NCBI GenBank assembly: GCA_934486875.1
Contig: CAKSPU010000070.1
Span: 1 to 7,147 of the forward strand
Direction: 5' to 3'
From: an uncultured Oscillospiraceae bacterium
GTDB lineage: Bacteria > Bacillota > Clostridia > Oscillospirales > Ruminococcaceae
Length of the DNA stretch: 7,147 bases
The notes beneath the pieces are model-generated. The model did no database searches and had not been told where the DNA came from. It saw nothing but the letters and a program-made list of their open reading frames with translations. Both the position numbers and the translations under genes were made by a program. Below, in pieces: positions 1-5,851 of the stretch (the first letter of the stretch is position 1; the number at the start of each line of letters is the position of its first letter).

Positions 1-1
1 G

Positions 2-49
2 CTTTATGACGATGAAGAGCTTCCCGAAGAATTTCTGAACGACGAATAA
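2..49 (+). CDS. rimP: Probable C-terminal end of ribosome maturation factor RimP (partial)
   Basis: Only the last 15 codons and a TAA stop are present, reading LYDDEELPEEFLNDE. The gene enters from the left edge in the frame that begins at base 2. The fragment is strongly acidic and too short to identify by itself. The name is an inference from position: the gene directly upstream of nusA in this operon is nearly always rimP, which encodes a 30S maturation factor. The stop lies 34 bases before the nusA start with no terminator between them, so cotranscription is likely. Another gene ending here cannot be excluded. Confidence 0.5.
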   Translation, partial: LYDDEELPEEFLNDE

Positions 50-51
50 CT

Positions 52-62
52 TATAATATAAT
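52..62 (+). promoter_or_regulatory. Candidate overlapping -10 boxes before nusA
   Basis: The rimP-nusA gap holds two perfect TATAAT hexamers overlapping by one base (52-57 and 57-62). No good -35 is seen. The best match at about 16 bases spacing is CTGAAC at 35-40, which agrees with TTGACA at three of six positions. Initiation would fall near base 64 or 69, at or inside the nusA Shine-Dalgarno, so the first box is the more usable one. This may simply be an AT-rich gap. Confidence 0.2.
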
Positions 63-65
63 TTC

Positions 66-71
66 AGGAGG
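66..71 (+). promoter_or_regulatory. nusA ribosome binding site
   Basis: AGGAGG is a consensus Shine-Dalgarno. It sits 12 bases before the ATG at 84, which is slightly longer than the usual 5 to 9 bases. It supports the ATG at 84 as the nusA start. Confidence 0.75.
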
Positions 72-83
72 AATAACAGAAAA

Positions 84-1127
84 ATGAATAAGGAATTTTT
101 TGATGCACTGGAATGTCTTGCCAATGAAAACAACATTCCCCTCGACGCACTTGTTGAGAAGATAGAGCAGGGTATTTTAAAGGCTGTGAGAAAGGAATAT
201 CCCGACTGCGATGATTTTCTCGTTGATATCGACCCAGCGCAGAACAAATTCGATGTATGCGTAATGAGAAACGTTGTTGATGACGAGCCTATCGACCTTA
301 ACGAGATAAACATTGAGGAAGCCCGCACTATCGTTCCCAACTGCGTATGCGGCGACGCTGTTCCCTACAAGCTCGATACCGCAAAGTTCGGAAGAGTTGC
401 TGCTCAGTATGCAAAGCAGTCCATCAGACACGATGTGAAGGAATTTGAAAAGGAAAAGATAATCGCTCAGTACAAGGACAAGGTCCACGAGATAATCTCC
501 GCCACCGTTCAGAAGGTCGAGCCCGCTACGGGAAATGCGGTTCTCCTCGTTGACAAGAATGAGATTTACCTTTACAAGAACGAGCAGATACCCGGTGAAG
601 TCCTCACCGAGGGCGATATCGTCAAAATTTACGTAGTCGGAATCATAACCCCCGACAGAAAGCCTTCCGTTAAGATATCCCGTACCCACAAGGACCTTGT
701 AAAGAGACTTTTTGAGCTTGAGATCCCCGAGATATACGACGGTGTTGTTGAGATAAAGTCTATTGCAAGAGAAGCAGGCTCCCGTACAAAGATAGCCGTT
801 TGCTCCAAGGATCCCAACGTTGACTGCGTAGGTGCCTGCATCGGTCCCAGACGTTCAAGGATAAGCAAGATAGTTGAAGAGCTCGGCGGCGAGAAGATAG
901 ACATTATCGTTTATGACGAAGACCCTGCCGTATTTATCGCAAAGGCTCTTGCTCCCGCTGATGTTGTAAGAGTGGATATCGCAGAGGGCGAAGAGAAGAT
1001 GTGTACAGTTATCGTACCTAACAATCAGCTCTCCCTCGCTATCGGAAACAAGGGTCAGAATGCCAAGCTTGCAGCCCGTCTCACAGGCTACAAGATAGAC
1101 ATTAAGCCTGAAAATCCTGTGGAGTGA
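84..1127 (+). CDS. nusA: Transcription termination/antitermination factor NusA
   Basis: NusA is a cytoplasmic RNA-polymerase-binding factor that modulates pausing, intrinsic termination and antitermination. The protein has 347 residues, the usual size for Firmicutes, and lacks the C-terminal acidic repeats of E. coli NusA. The N-terminal RNA polymerase-binding domain covers about residues 1-125 and includes FGRVAAQYAKQ at 102-112. An S1 domain follows at about 135-200, ending in KISRTHKDLVKRLFELE. KH1 covers about 230-290 (IAREAGSRTKIAV, VGACIG, GEKIDII) and KH2 about 295-345 (NQLSLAIGNKGQNAKLAARLTG). KH2 has an intact GNKG loop, but the KH1 GXXG loop reads GPRR at 254-257. The usual VDPVGAC reads VDCVGAC, and the S1 strand with NEIYLYKNEQIPGE departs from the common AEALLP-like form. 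The start is ATG at 84, preceded by AGGAGG. It is the first complete gene of the cluster, 34 bases after the rimP stop. Confidence 0.98.
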   Translation: MNKEFFDALECLANENNIPLDALVEKIEQGILKAVRKEYPDCDDFLVDIDPAQNKFDVCVMRNVVDDEPIDLNEINIEEARTIVPNCVCGDAVPYKLDTAKFGRVAAQYAKQSIRHDVKEFEKEKIIAQYKDKVHEIISATVQKVEPATGNAVLLVDKNEIYLYKNEQIPGEVLTEGDIVKIYVVGIITPDRKPSVKISRTHKDLVKRLFELEIPEIYDGVVEIKSIAREAGSRTKIAVCSKDPNVDCVGACIGPRRSRISKIVEELGGEKIDIIVYDEDPAVFIAKALAPADVVRVDIAEGEEKMCTVIVPNNQLSLAIGNKGQNAKLAARLTGYKIDIKPENPVE

Positions 1128-1163
1128 TCCGCATTGAAATATAAAGTATGCATTAAATCAAAC

Positions 1164-1170
1164 GAGGTGA
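1164..1170 (+). promoter_or_regulatory. ylxR ribosome binding site (supports GTG start)
   Basis: GAGGTGA lies 4 bases before the GTG at 1175 and fixes this non-ATG codon as the start. No in-frame ATG is available until residue 9 (MRMCLGCG), which would lie almost on the conserved CXXC motif. The 47-base nusA-ylxR gap holds nothing else convincing. Confidence 0.7.
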
Positions 1171-1174
1171 TATT

Positions 1175-1447
1175 GTGGCAGGCGTGAAAAAGATACCTAT
1201 GAGAATGTGTCTCGGCTGCGGTGAGATGAAGCCGAAAAAAGAGCTTATCCGTGCTGTGAAGTCCCCCGAGGGAGAGATATCTCTTGACCTTACAGGAAAA
1301 AAACCGGGCAGGGGAGCGTACATTTGCAGGGACATTAACTGCCTGAAGCTTGCAAGAAAGGCAAAGCGCTTTGAAAAAAGCTTTGAATGCCGCATATCAG
1401 ACGAAGTTTACGACACGATGGAGAGAGAGCTGAATGAACGGCAGTAA
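1175..1447 (+). CDS. ylxR: YlxR-family RNA-binding protein (RNase P modulator RnpM)
   Basis: This small basic cytoplasmic protein of 90 residues matches the YlxR (DUF448) family in length and motifs. RMCLGCGEMKPKKELIR at 10-26 is the family signature, and GKKPGRGAYIC lies at 41-51. Cysteines at 12, 15, 51 and 56 form a CXXC plus CX4C arrangement that could bind metal, although metal binding is an inference. In Bacillus the homologue has been described as an RNase P modulator (RnpM). That role here is by homology only. The start is GTG at 1175 with GAGGTGA upstream. The 3' end overlaps ylxQ by 14 bases, so the two are probably translationally coupled. Position between nusA and infB is the canonical place for this gene, which raises confidence. 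Confidence 0.95.
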   Translation: MAGVKKIPMRMCLGCGEMKPKKELIRAVKSPEGEISLDLTGKKPGRGAYICRDINCLKLARKAKRFEKSFECRISDEVYDTMERELNERQ

Positions 1448-1745
1448 AGAAAAAATATTCAACCTGCTTACCATATGCAGAAAGGCAGGAAGAATGACTA
1501 TGGGCTTTGACTCGGTGAAGGAATCCATTCAGACGGGCAAAGCAAAGGCTGTTTTTCTTGCATCGGATATTTCCCCGAAGACGGAAAAAGAAGTTAGATT
1601 TTTCGCTGACAAAGGTTCGGTCGCTGTTGACACGCTGCCCTGCACAATTTCCGAGATAGAGTTCGGAACGGGCAGAAAAGCGGGTGTCATCGGAATATGC
1701 GACGAGGGCTTTGCAAAAAAGCTCAGCGGACTTTTAAGGCAGTAA
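1434..1745 (+). CDS. ylxQ: YlxQ, ribosomal protein L7Ae-family RNA-binding protein
   Basis: The protein has 103 residues and belongs to the L7Ae/L30e/S12e/Gadd45 fold, whose members often bind kink-turn RNA. The N-terminal helix and turn KIFNLLTICRKAGRMTMGFD (7-26) followed by a GKAKAVFLASDISPKT strand-helix (35-50) is the typical pattern. The core ends with AGVIGICDEGFAKKL (83-97). A precise RNA target is not known from the sequence. The ATG at 1434 lies inside the end of ylxR, so there is no gap, and only the purine run GAGAGAGAG at 1421-1429 could act as a ribosome binding site. Translation is therefore likely coupled to ylxR. The gene sits in the standard nusA-ylxR-ylxQ-infB order of Firmicutes. 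It is not a ribosomal protein gene of the main r-protein operons. Confidence 0.93.
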   Translation: MNGSKEKIFNLLTICRKAGRMTMGFDSVKESIQTGKAKAVFLASDISPKTEKEVRFFADKGSVAVDTLPCTISEIEFGTGRKAGVIGICDEGFAKKLSGLLRQ

Positions 1746-1754
1746 CGTAATATT

Positions 1755-1761
1755 AGGAGGG
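1755..1761 (+). promoter_or_regulatory. infB ribosome binding site
   Basis: AGGAGGG is a strong Shine-Dalgarno lying 11 bases before the ATG at 1773. It is the best-matched site in the cluster together with that of nusA, consistent with a high demand for IF2. The ylxQ-infB gap of 27 bases holds nothing else. Confidence 0.75.
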
Positions 1762-1772
1762 TCTTATAGCCT

Positions 1773-4430
1773 ATGAGTACAAAACAGACACAGACAAAGA
1801 ATAAAATAAATGACGTTGCAAAGGACCTCGGTATCTCGGGACAGGAGCTTGCTGAATTTGTAAGCACCAAGTTCGGAACATCCAGAAAGCCTTCCGCAAG
1901 CGTGACACAGGATGAGTTGAACATTATCCTCGAGCATTATTCACAGAATAATCAGGTGGACAGCTTTGATCCTTACTATGCTTCCAAAAACAATAAGCCT
2001 GCGCCCAAGCCTGCACAGGAAAAGCCTTCGGCTGAGAAGAAGCCTGCCGAAAAGCAGGCAGCCAAGAAGGATAACAAGCCTGCGGCAAAGGCTGATGCTC
2101 CCGCAAAGGCAGCTCAGAAGAGCGCTGAAAAGGCTCCCGCAGCCGAGAAAGCACCTGCAAAGGATATAAAGAAGCCTGAACCTCAGAAAAATGAGGCTCC
2201 CAAGGCTGCTGCGCCCAGGACTGAGAACAAGCCTCAGCAGAATGCTCCCATTCGCAAGGAGACTCAGAAATCGGCTGTTGAGAAGTTTGAGAGCCAGATA
2301 CAGAAAACCAATGAGCAGAAGAAAAATCAGGCTGCAAAGACATCTGAAAAGAAGCCCGAGAGCAAGCCTGCTGACAATAATAAGTCCACCAAGACCAAGC
2401 TCGACGGCAATTTCTCTGCCGAGAGCGTAAAGGTTGAGCAGAAGATGCGCACTGTCGATACAAGAGGAAGCTATGTTGATATCGACAAGTACAACGAAAA
2501 GTATGAAAATATCGCACCCCTGAACGGCGGCGGAAACGGCAGACACGGCAAGGATAACTTCTCCAAGAAGCAGAAGCTTACCCAGAAATCCGCTCAGAGA
2601 AACAAGCAGCAGTATTCCAGCAAGAAGGAAACAGAGGCAGAAAAGCTCCGCAGACTGGAGCTTGAACGTGCAAGAAAGCAGCAGCTCAAGGTTCTCATTC
2701 CCGATGAGATCGTTGTTTCCGAGCTTGCTTCCCGCCTTAAGGTAACAGCTACCGAGGTCATCAAGAAGCTTATGGGTCTCGGTGAGATGTGTACTATCAA
2801 TCAGGTCATCGACTTCGATACCGCTTCCCTCGTTGCGGAAGAGCTGGGTGCAAAGGTCGAGAAGGAAGTTATCGTTACCATTGAGGAAAGACTTATTGAT
2901 GACAGCGATGATGACGGTGAGGGCGTTGAGAGAGCTCCCGTAGTTGTTGTTATGGGTCACGTTGACCACGGTAAGACATCTCTCCTCGACAGGATCAGAA
3001 ACTCAAATGTTACTGCTTCCGAGGCAGGCGGAATCACTCAGCATATCGGTGCATACCGTGTTAACTGCAAGGGCAAGGAGATAACATTCCTTGATACCCC
3101 CGGTCACGAAGCGTTCACATCAATGCGTGCAAGAGGTGCGTCCGTTACGGATATCGCTATCCTCGTTGTCGCTGCCGATGACGGAATAATGCCCCAGACC
3201 GTTGAGGCTATCAACCACGCAAAGGCTGCGGGCGTAAGCATTATCGTTGCCATCAACAAGATGGATAAGGAGGGCGCAAATCCTCAGAATGTAATGCAGC
3301 AGCTCACCGAACACAACCTCGTTGTTGAGGAATGGGGCGGCGATGTTATCTGCGTTCCCGTTTCCGCAAAGACTGGTATGGGTATTGACGACCTCCTCGA
3401 AAATATTCTTCTCGTTGCGGAGGTCGCAGAGCTTAAGGCTAATCCCAACAGACTTGCAAAGGGTACTGTTATCGAAGCACGTCTTGACAAGGGAAGAGGT
3501 CCTATTGCGACTGTACTGGTTCAGAACGGTACTCTCCACACAGGCGATATCATCATTGCAGGTACTGCTGTGGGACATGTAAGAGTTATGACAAATGATA
3601 AGGGCGTTGTTGTTCACGAGGCAGGTCCTTCCTACCCTGTTGAGATAACAGGTCTTGCAGAGGTTCCCTCCGCAGGTGATATCTTCAACGCTGTTGAGGA
3701 CGAAAGACTTGCAAGAGAGCTTGTTGAACAGCGTAAGCACGAGGCTAAGCAGGAGCAGTTCAAGCAGTATCAGAAGGTAACACTTGACAACCTGTTCAGC
3801 CAGATCGAGCAGGGCGAGATCAAGGAGCTTCCTATCATTGTCAAGGCTGACGTTCAGGGCTCTGTTGAGGCTGTAAAGCAGTCTCTTGAAAAGCTCTCCA
3901 ACGATGAAGTGCGCATCAGAGTTATCCACGGCGCAGTTGGTGCGGTTTCCGAGGGTGACGTTATGCTGGCGAGTGCTTCAAACGCTATCATCGTCGGCTT
4001 CAATGTTCGTCCCGACCCCGTTGCTGCCGATAATGCAGAGCGTGACGGTGTTGATATCCGTCTTTACCGTATCATTTATGATGCTATTGAAGAGATATCC
4101 ACCGCTATGAAGGGTATGCTCGCTCCCAAGTTCAGAGAGATCGCTATGGGACGTATCGAGGTTCGTCAGGTCTACAAGATATCCAGCGTTGGTCTTGTTG
4201 CGGGTTCATATGTTCTCAGCGGCAAGGTAACAAGAGCGTGCCAGATAAGAGTTGTACGTGACGGTATCGTTATTGCCGAGGATAAGATGTCCAGCCTTAA
4301 GCGTTTCAAGGACGATGTTAAGGAAGTTGCAGAGGGCTACGAGTGCGGTATCACACTTGAAAAGTTCAACGATATCAAGGAAGGCGATATCTTCGAGGCA
4401 TTCATTATTGAAGAGTATCGTCCTGAATGA
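1773..4430 (+). CDS. infB: Translation initiation factor IF-2
   Basis: IF2 is the GTPase that brings fMet-tRNA to the 30S subunit and promotes subunit joining. The protein has 885 residues. A first IF2_N-like helical domain (about 9-57) is followed by a long Lys/Ala/Pro/Glu linker (about 72-210) and a basic, glutamine- and arginine-rich stretch (about 255-305). A second IF2_N domain lies at about 305-365. The G domain shows G1 GHVDHGKTS (395-403), G2 [10 protein letters not shown] with Thr422, G3 DTPGHE (441-446, catalytic His445), G4 NKMD (495-498) and G5 SAK (531-533). Domain II starts near 560, domain III ([13 protein letters not shown]) near 688, and the fMet-tRNA-binding domain IV near 795-885. 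Domain IV keeps [12 protein letters not shown] and YECG, but the motif usually read as GCYV is GSYV, with Ser812 in place of Cys. All catalytic GTPase residues are present, so the gene looks functional. Confidence 0.99.
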   Translation: MSTKQTQTKNKINDVAKDLGISGQELAEFVSTKFGTSRKPSASVTQDELNIILEHYSQNNQVDSFDPYYASKNNKPAPKPAQEKPSAEKKPAEKQAAKKDNKPAAKADAPAKAAQKSAEKAPAAEKAPAKDIKKPEPQKNEAPKAAAPRTENKPQQNAPIRKETQKSAVEKFESQIQKTNEQKKNQAAKTSEKKPESKPADNNKSTKTKLDGNFSAESVKVEQKMRTVDTRGSYVDIDKYNEKYENIAPLNGGGNGRHGKDNFSKKQKLTQKSAQRNKQQYSSKKETEAEKLRRLELERARKQQLKVLIPDEIVVSELASRLKVTATEVIKKLMGLGEMCTINQVIDFDTASLVAEELGAKVEKEVIVTIEERLIDDSDDDGEGVERAPVVVVMGHVDHGKTSLLDRIRNSNVTASEAGGITQHIGAYRVNCKGKEITFLDTPGHEAFTSMRARGASVTDIAILVVAADDGIMPQTVEAINHAKAAGVSIIVAINKMDKEGANPQNVMQQLTEHNLVVEEWGGDVICVPVSAKTGMGIDDLLENILLVAEVAELKANPNRLAKGTVIEARLDKGRGPIATVLVQNGTLHTGDIIIAGTAVGHVRVMTNDKGVVVHEAGPSYPVEITGLAEVPSAGDIFNAVEDERLARELVEQRKHEAKQEQFKQYQKVTLDNLFSQIEQGEIKELPIIVKADVQGSVEAVKQSLEKLSNDEVRIRVIHGAVGAVSEGDVMLASASNAIIVGFNVRPDPVAADNAERDGVDIRLYRIIYDAIEEISTAMKGMLAPKFREIAMGRIEVRQVYKISSVGLVAGSYVLSGKVTRACQIRVVRDGIVIAEDKMSSLKRFKDDVKEVAEGYECGITLEKFNDIKEGDIFEAFIIEEYRPE
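1986..2402 (+). other. Low-complexity Lys/Ala/Pro/Glu linker within infB
   Basis: IF2 residues 72-210 are built almost entirely from K, A, P, E, Q, N and S, with recurring KP, AEK and APK units such as [20 protein letters not shown] (75-94). No hydrophobic core is present, so it should be disordered. It joins the two IF2_N domains. Such linkers are typical of IF2 and evolve quickly in length. The open frames seen opposite this stretch come from its biased codons and are not genes. Confidence 0.8.
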
Positions 4431-4440
4431 TATAAATAAA

Positions 4441-4449
4441 TGCTATAAT
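4441..4449 (+). promoter_or_regulatory. Candidate extended -10 promoter before rbfA
   Basis: The infB-rbfA gap contains TGCTATAAT, an exact TGN-TATAAT extended -10. No -35 is recognisable 16 to 18 bases upstream, which an extended -10 may not need. Transcription would start near 4456, inside the rbfA Shine-Dalgarno, giving a leader of about 10 bases. This geometry argues that the match may be chance. Confidence 0.25.
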
Positions 4450-4451
4450 GA

Positions 4452-4458
4452 AAGGCGG
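4452..4458 (+). promoter_or_regulatory. rbfA ribosome binding site (decides the start)
   Basis: AAGGCGG lies 7 bases before the ATG at 4466. It lies downstream of an earlier in-frame ATG at 4448 and only one base from another at 4460, so neither of those can use it. It selects 4466 as the rbfA start. Confidence 0.65.
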
Positions 4459-4465
4459 TATGTAT

Positions 4466-4849
4466 ATGCCTAATTTTAAAAACGCAAGATTATCCGAGGA
4501 TATCAAAAGAGAAATTTCGGGTCTTATCCGTGAACGCATCAAGGACCCGAGAGTAAAATTCGGTCTTGTTTCGGTAGTACGCACCGAGCTTTCAGGGGAT
4601 AATTCCCATTGTAAGGTGTATATTTCCCACCTTGACGGTATGGACGCTTCAAAGAATGCCGTTAAGGGGCTTGAAAGCGCTTCCTGGATGATAAGGAGAG
4701 AAATTTCCAACAAGCTTCATCTTAAAAAGTGCCCCGAGCTTAAGTTTATTGCCGACGATTCCATTGAGCATTCCGCTGAGATAGCAAAGATGCTGGAGGA
4801 TATGGAAATTTCCGATGACTCCCACAATGGCGAAGGCGAAGAAGAATAA
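4466..4849 (+). CDS. rbfA: 30S ribosome-binding factor RbfA
   Basis: RbfA binds the immature 30S subunit and assists 16S rRNA 5'-end maturation, with importance in the cold. From the ATG at 4466 the protein has 127 residues, within the family range. An ATG at 4448 would add six residues (MKGGMY) that encode the ribosome binding site, so it is unlikely. Motifs are RLSEDIKREISGLIRERIKD (8-27), CKVYIS (49-54), MIRREISNKLHLKKCPELKF (75-94) and DDSIEHSAEI (97-106). The fold is a single KH-like domain in which the GXXG is replaced by an AxG kink. Here that site reads ASW (72-74), with Trp instead of Gly. The tail is acidic (GEGEEE). The gene follows infB directly, as in most bacteria. Confidence 0.96.
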   Translation: MPNFKNARLSEDIKREISGLIRERIKDPRVKFGLVSVVRTELSGDNSHCKVYISHLDGMDASKNAVKGLESASWMIRREISNKLHLKKCPELKFIADDSIEHSAEIAKMLEDMEISDDSHNGEGEEE

Positions 4850-4852
4850 AAA

Positions 4853-4867
4853 AGAGGAGAGGCGAGG
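4853..4867 (+). promoter_or_regulatory. nrnA ribosome binding region with two Shine-Dalgarno-like cores
   Basis: The 21-base rbfA-nrnA gap is nearly all purine. It contains AGAGGAG (4853-4859, 11 bases from the ATG) and GCGAGGAG (4862-4869, one base from the ATG). The first or the GGCGAGG at 4861-4867 is better placed. Which one is used cannot be told by eye. Confidence 0.45.
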
Positions 4868-4870
4868 AGT

Positions 4871-5851
4871 ATGAACGGAAAAGCTCAGAATATAAGCATA
4901 GCAGACGCAGCAGGCTTTCTGAAAGCAAATGATAATTATTATATCCTTACCCATTTAAGTCCCGACGGCGACGCTATGGGAAGCGGTTTCGGACTTTGCT
5001 TTGCTCTGCGTGCAATGGGCAAGAAAGCAAATGTTCTCTGCTCCGACCCTTTCCCCAAGCGGTATGAATTTCTTTACGGGGATTATTCTCCGATGAAATT
5101 CACTCCACAGACTATTGTTACCGTCGATCTGGCGGACACCACTCTTTTCGGAAGAGAGCTTCAGGTCTACGGTGATTACGTTGACCTTGCGATAGACCAT
5201 CACATTTCCAACACAAGGTACGCTTCAAAGCTGCTCCTTGATGGTAATGCTGCGGCTGCCTGCGAGGTCATATATCAGGTGCTCAAAGAGGGCGGAATGC
5301 CTGTCGACAAGCACATTGCTTCCTGTCTTTACACGGGAATCGCAACGGATTCGGGCTGCTTCAAGTTTGAAAACACCACTCCAAATACACATATCATAGC
5401 TGCGGAGCTGATGAAATACGGCTTCAACTTTGCAAGGATAAACAGGAACCTTTTCGATATCAAGAGCAAGGCAAGATTTATGGTTGAGCAGTATGTTATC
5501 AACAATCTTGAAACTTATCTTGACAACAAGTGCGCAATGATCGCTGTTACCGCTGAAACTATCAAGGAAACAGGTCTTGCGCAGGAGGAATTTGAAGGGC
5601 TTGCTTCGATCCCGATGCAGCTTGAAGGCATTGAGGTGGGCGTTACCATAAAGGAAAAGGAACCGAATAAATATAAGGTGTCGATGAGAAGCGCCGAGAC
5701 TGTTAATGTATCGGACATCTGTGCAAAGCTTGGCGGCGGCGGACATATCAGAGCCGCAGGCTGTACAGTCGAGGGCGACCTTTCACAGGTAAAGCTCAAG
5801 CTTCTTTCGGTAATTGCGCCTGCAATGGGGTTTGATCTATGGCTGTCGTAA
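4871..5851 (+). CDS. nrnA: DHH/DHHA1 phosphoesterase, NrnA-type nanoRNase and pAp phosphatase
   Basis: NrnA enzymes hydrolyse two- to five-nucleotide RNAs and 3'-phosphoadenosine 5'-phosphate (pAp) in the cytoplasm using Mn2+. The 326 residues fit the family. The DHH domain shows motif I THLSPDGDAMGS (27-38; His28, Asp32, Asp34), motif II VTVDLAD with Asp86, motif III DHH (109-111) and motif IV ATDSG with Asp160. The DHHA1 substrate-binding domain ends with LGGGGHIRAAGC (287-298). All metal-binding residues are present. The gene is 21 bases after rbfA and overlaps truB by 13 bases, so it is in the same operon. The rbfA-nrnA-truB order is common in Firmicutes and links decay of short RNAs to the ribosome and tRNA functions around it. 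A c-di-nucleotide phosphodiesterase of the same superfamily is a less likely alternative because no membrane, PAS or GGDEF part is present. Confidence 0.93.
   Translation: MNGKAQNISIADAAGFLKANDNYYILTHLSPDGDAMGSGFGLCFALRAMGKKANVLCSDPFPKRYEFLYGDYSPMKFTPQTIVTVDLADTTLFGRELQVYGDYVDLAIDHHISNTRYASKLLLDGNAAAACEVIYQVLKEGGMPVDKHIASCLYTGIATDSGCFKFENTTPNTHIIAAELMKYGFNFARINRNLFDIKSKARFMVEQYVINNLETYLDNKCAMIAVTAETIKETGLAQEEFEGLASIPMQLEGIEVGVTIKEKEPNKYKVSMRSAETVNVSDICAKLGGGGHIRAAGCTVEGDLSQVKLKLLSVIAPAMGFDLWLS

Noticed and set aside
177..689. Minus-strand open frame opposite nusA, and a similar one at 5225-5746 opposite nrnA
   Set aside because: Both are codon-aligned shadows of strongly conserved sense genes and have no recognisable domain.
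1128..1174. TATAAA at 1140-1145 as a ylxR promoter
   Set aside because: It is an imperfect -10 in an AT-rich gap, with no -35 at the right distance and no TG extension.
1966..2430. Short Arg/Leu-rich plus-strand open frames inside the infB linker
   Set aside because: They are +1/+2 frame readings of a Lys/Ala/Pro-rich low-complexity stretch, without ribosome binding sites or recognisable motifs.
1941..2969. A 342-residue open frame on the minus strand opposite infB
   Set aside because: It is codon-aligned with infB, so each of its codons is the reverse complement of an infB codon. It stays open because infB rarely uses TTA, CTA or TCA. Its Leu/Ser-rich product reflects Lys AAG and Glu GAG on the sense strand, and it shows no family motif.
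3120..3929. A 269-residue open frame on the minus strand opposite the IF2 G domain and domain II
   Set aside because: It has the same codon-aligned register and the same cause. The sense frame encodes unmistakable IF2 motifs throughout.
4431..4447. Possible terminator after infB
   Set aside because: The gap has no GC-rich inverted repeat and no T-run. The same holds for every other gap in the window.
4448..4465. Upstream ATG codons at 4448 and 4460 as rbfA starts
   Set aside because: The AAGGCGG site lies downstream of 4448 and one base from 4460, so only 4466 has correct spacing. The extra residues do not resemble the RbfA N-terminus.
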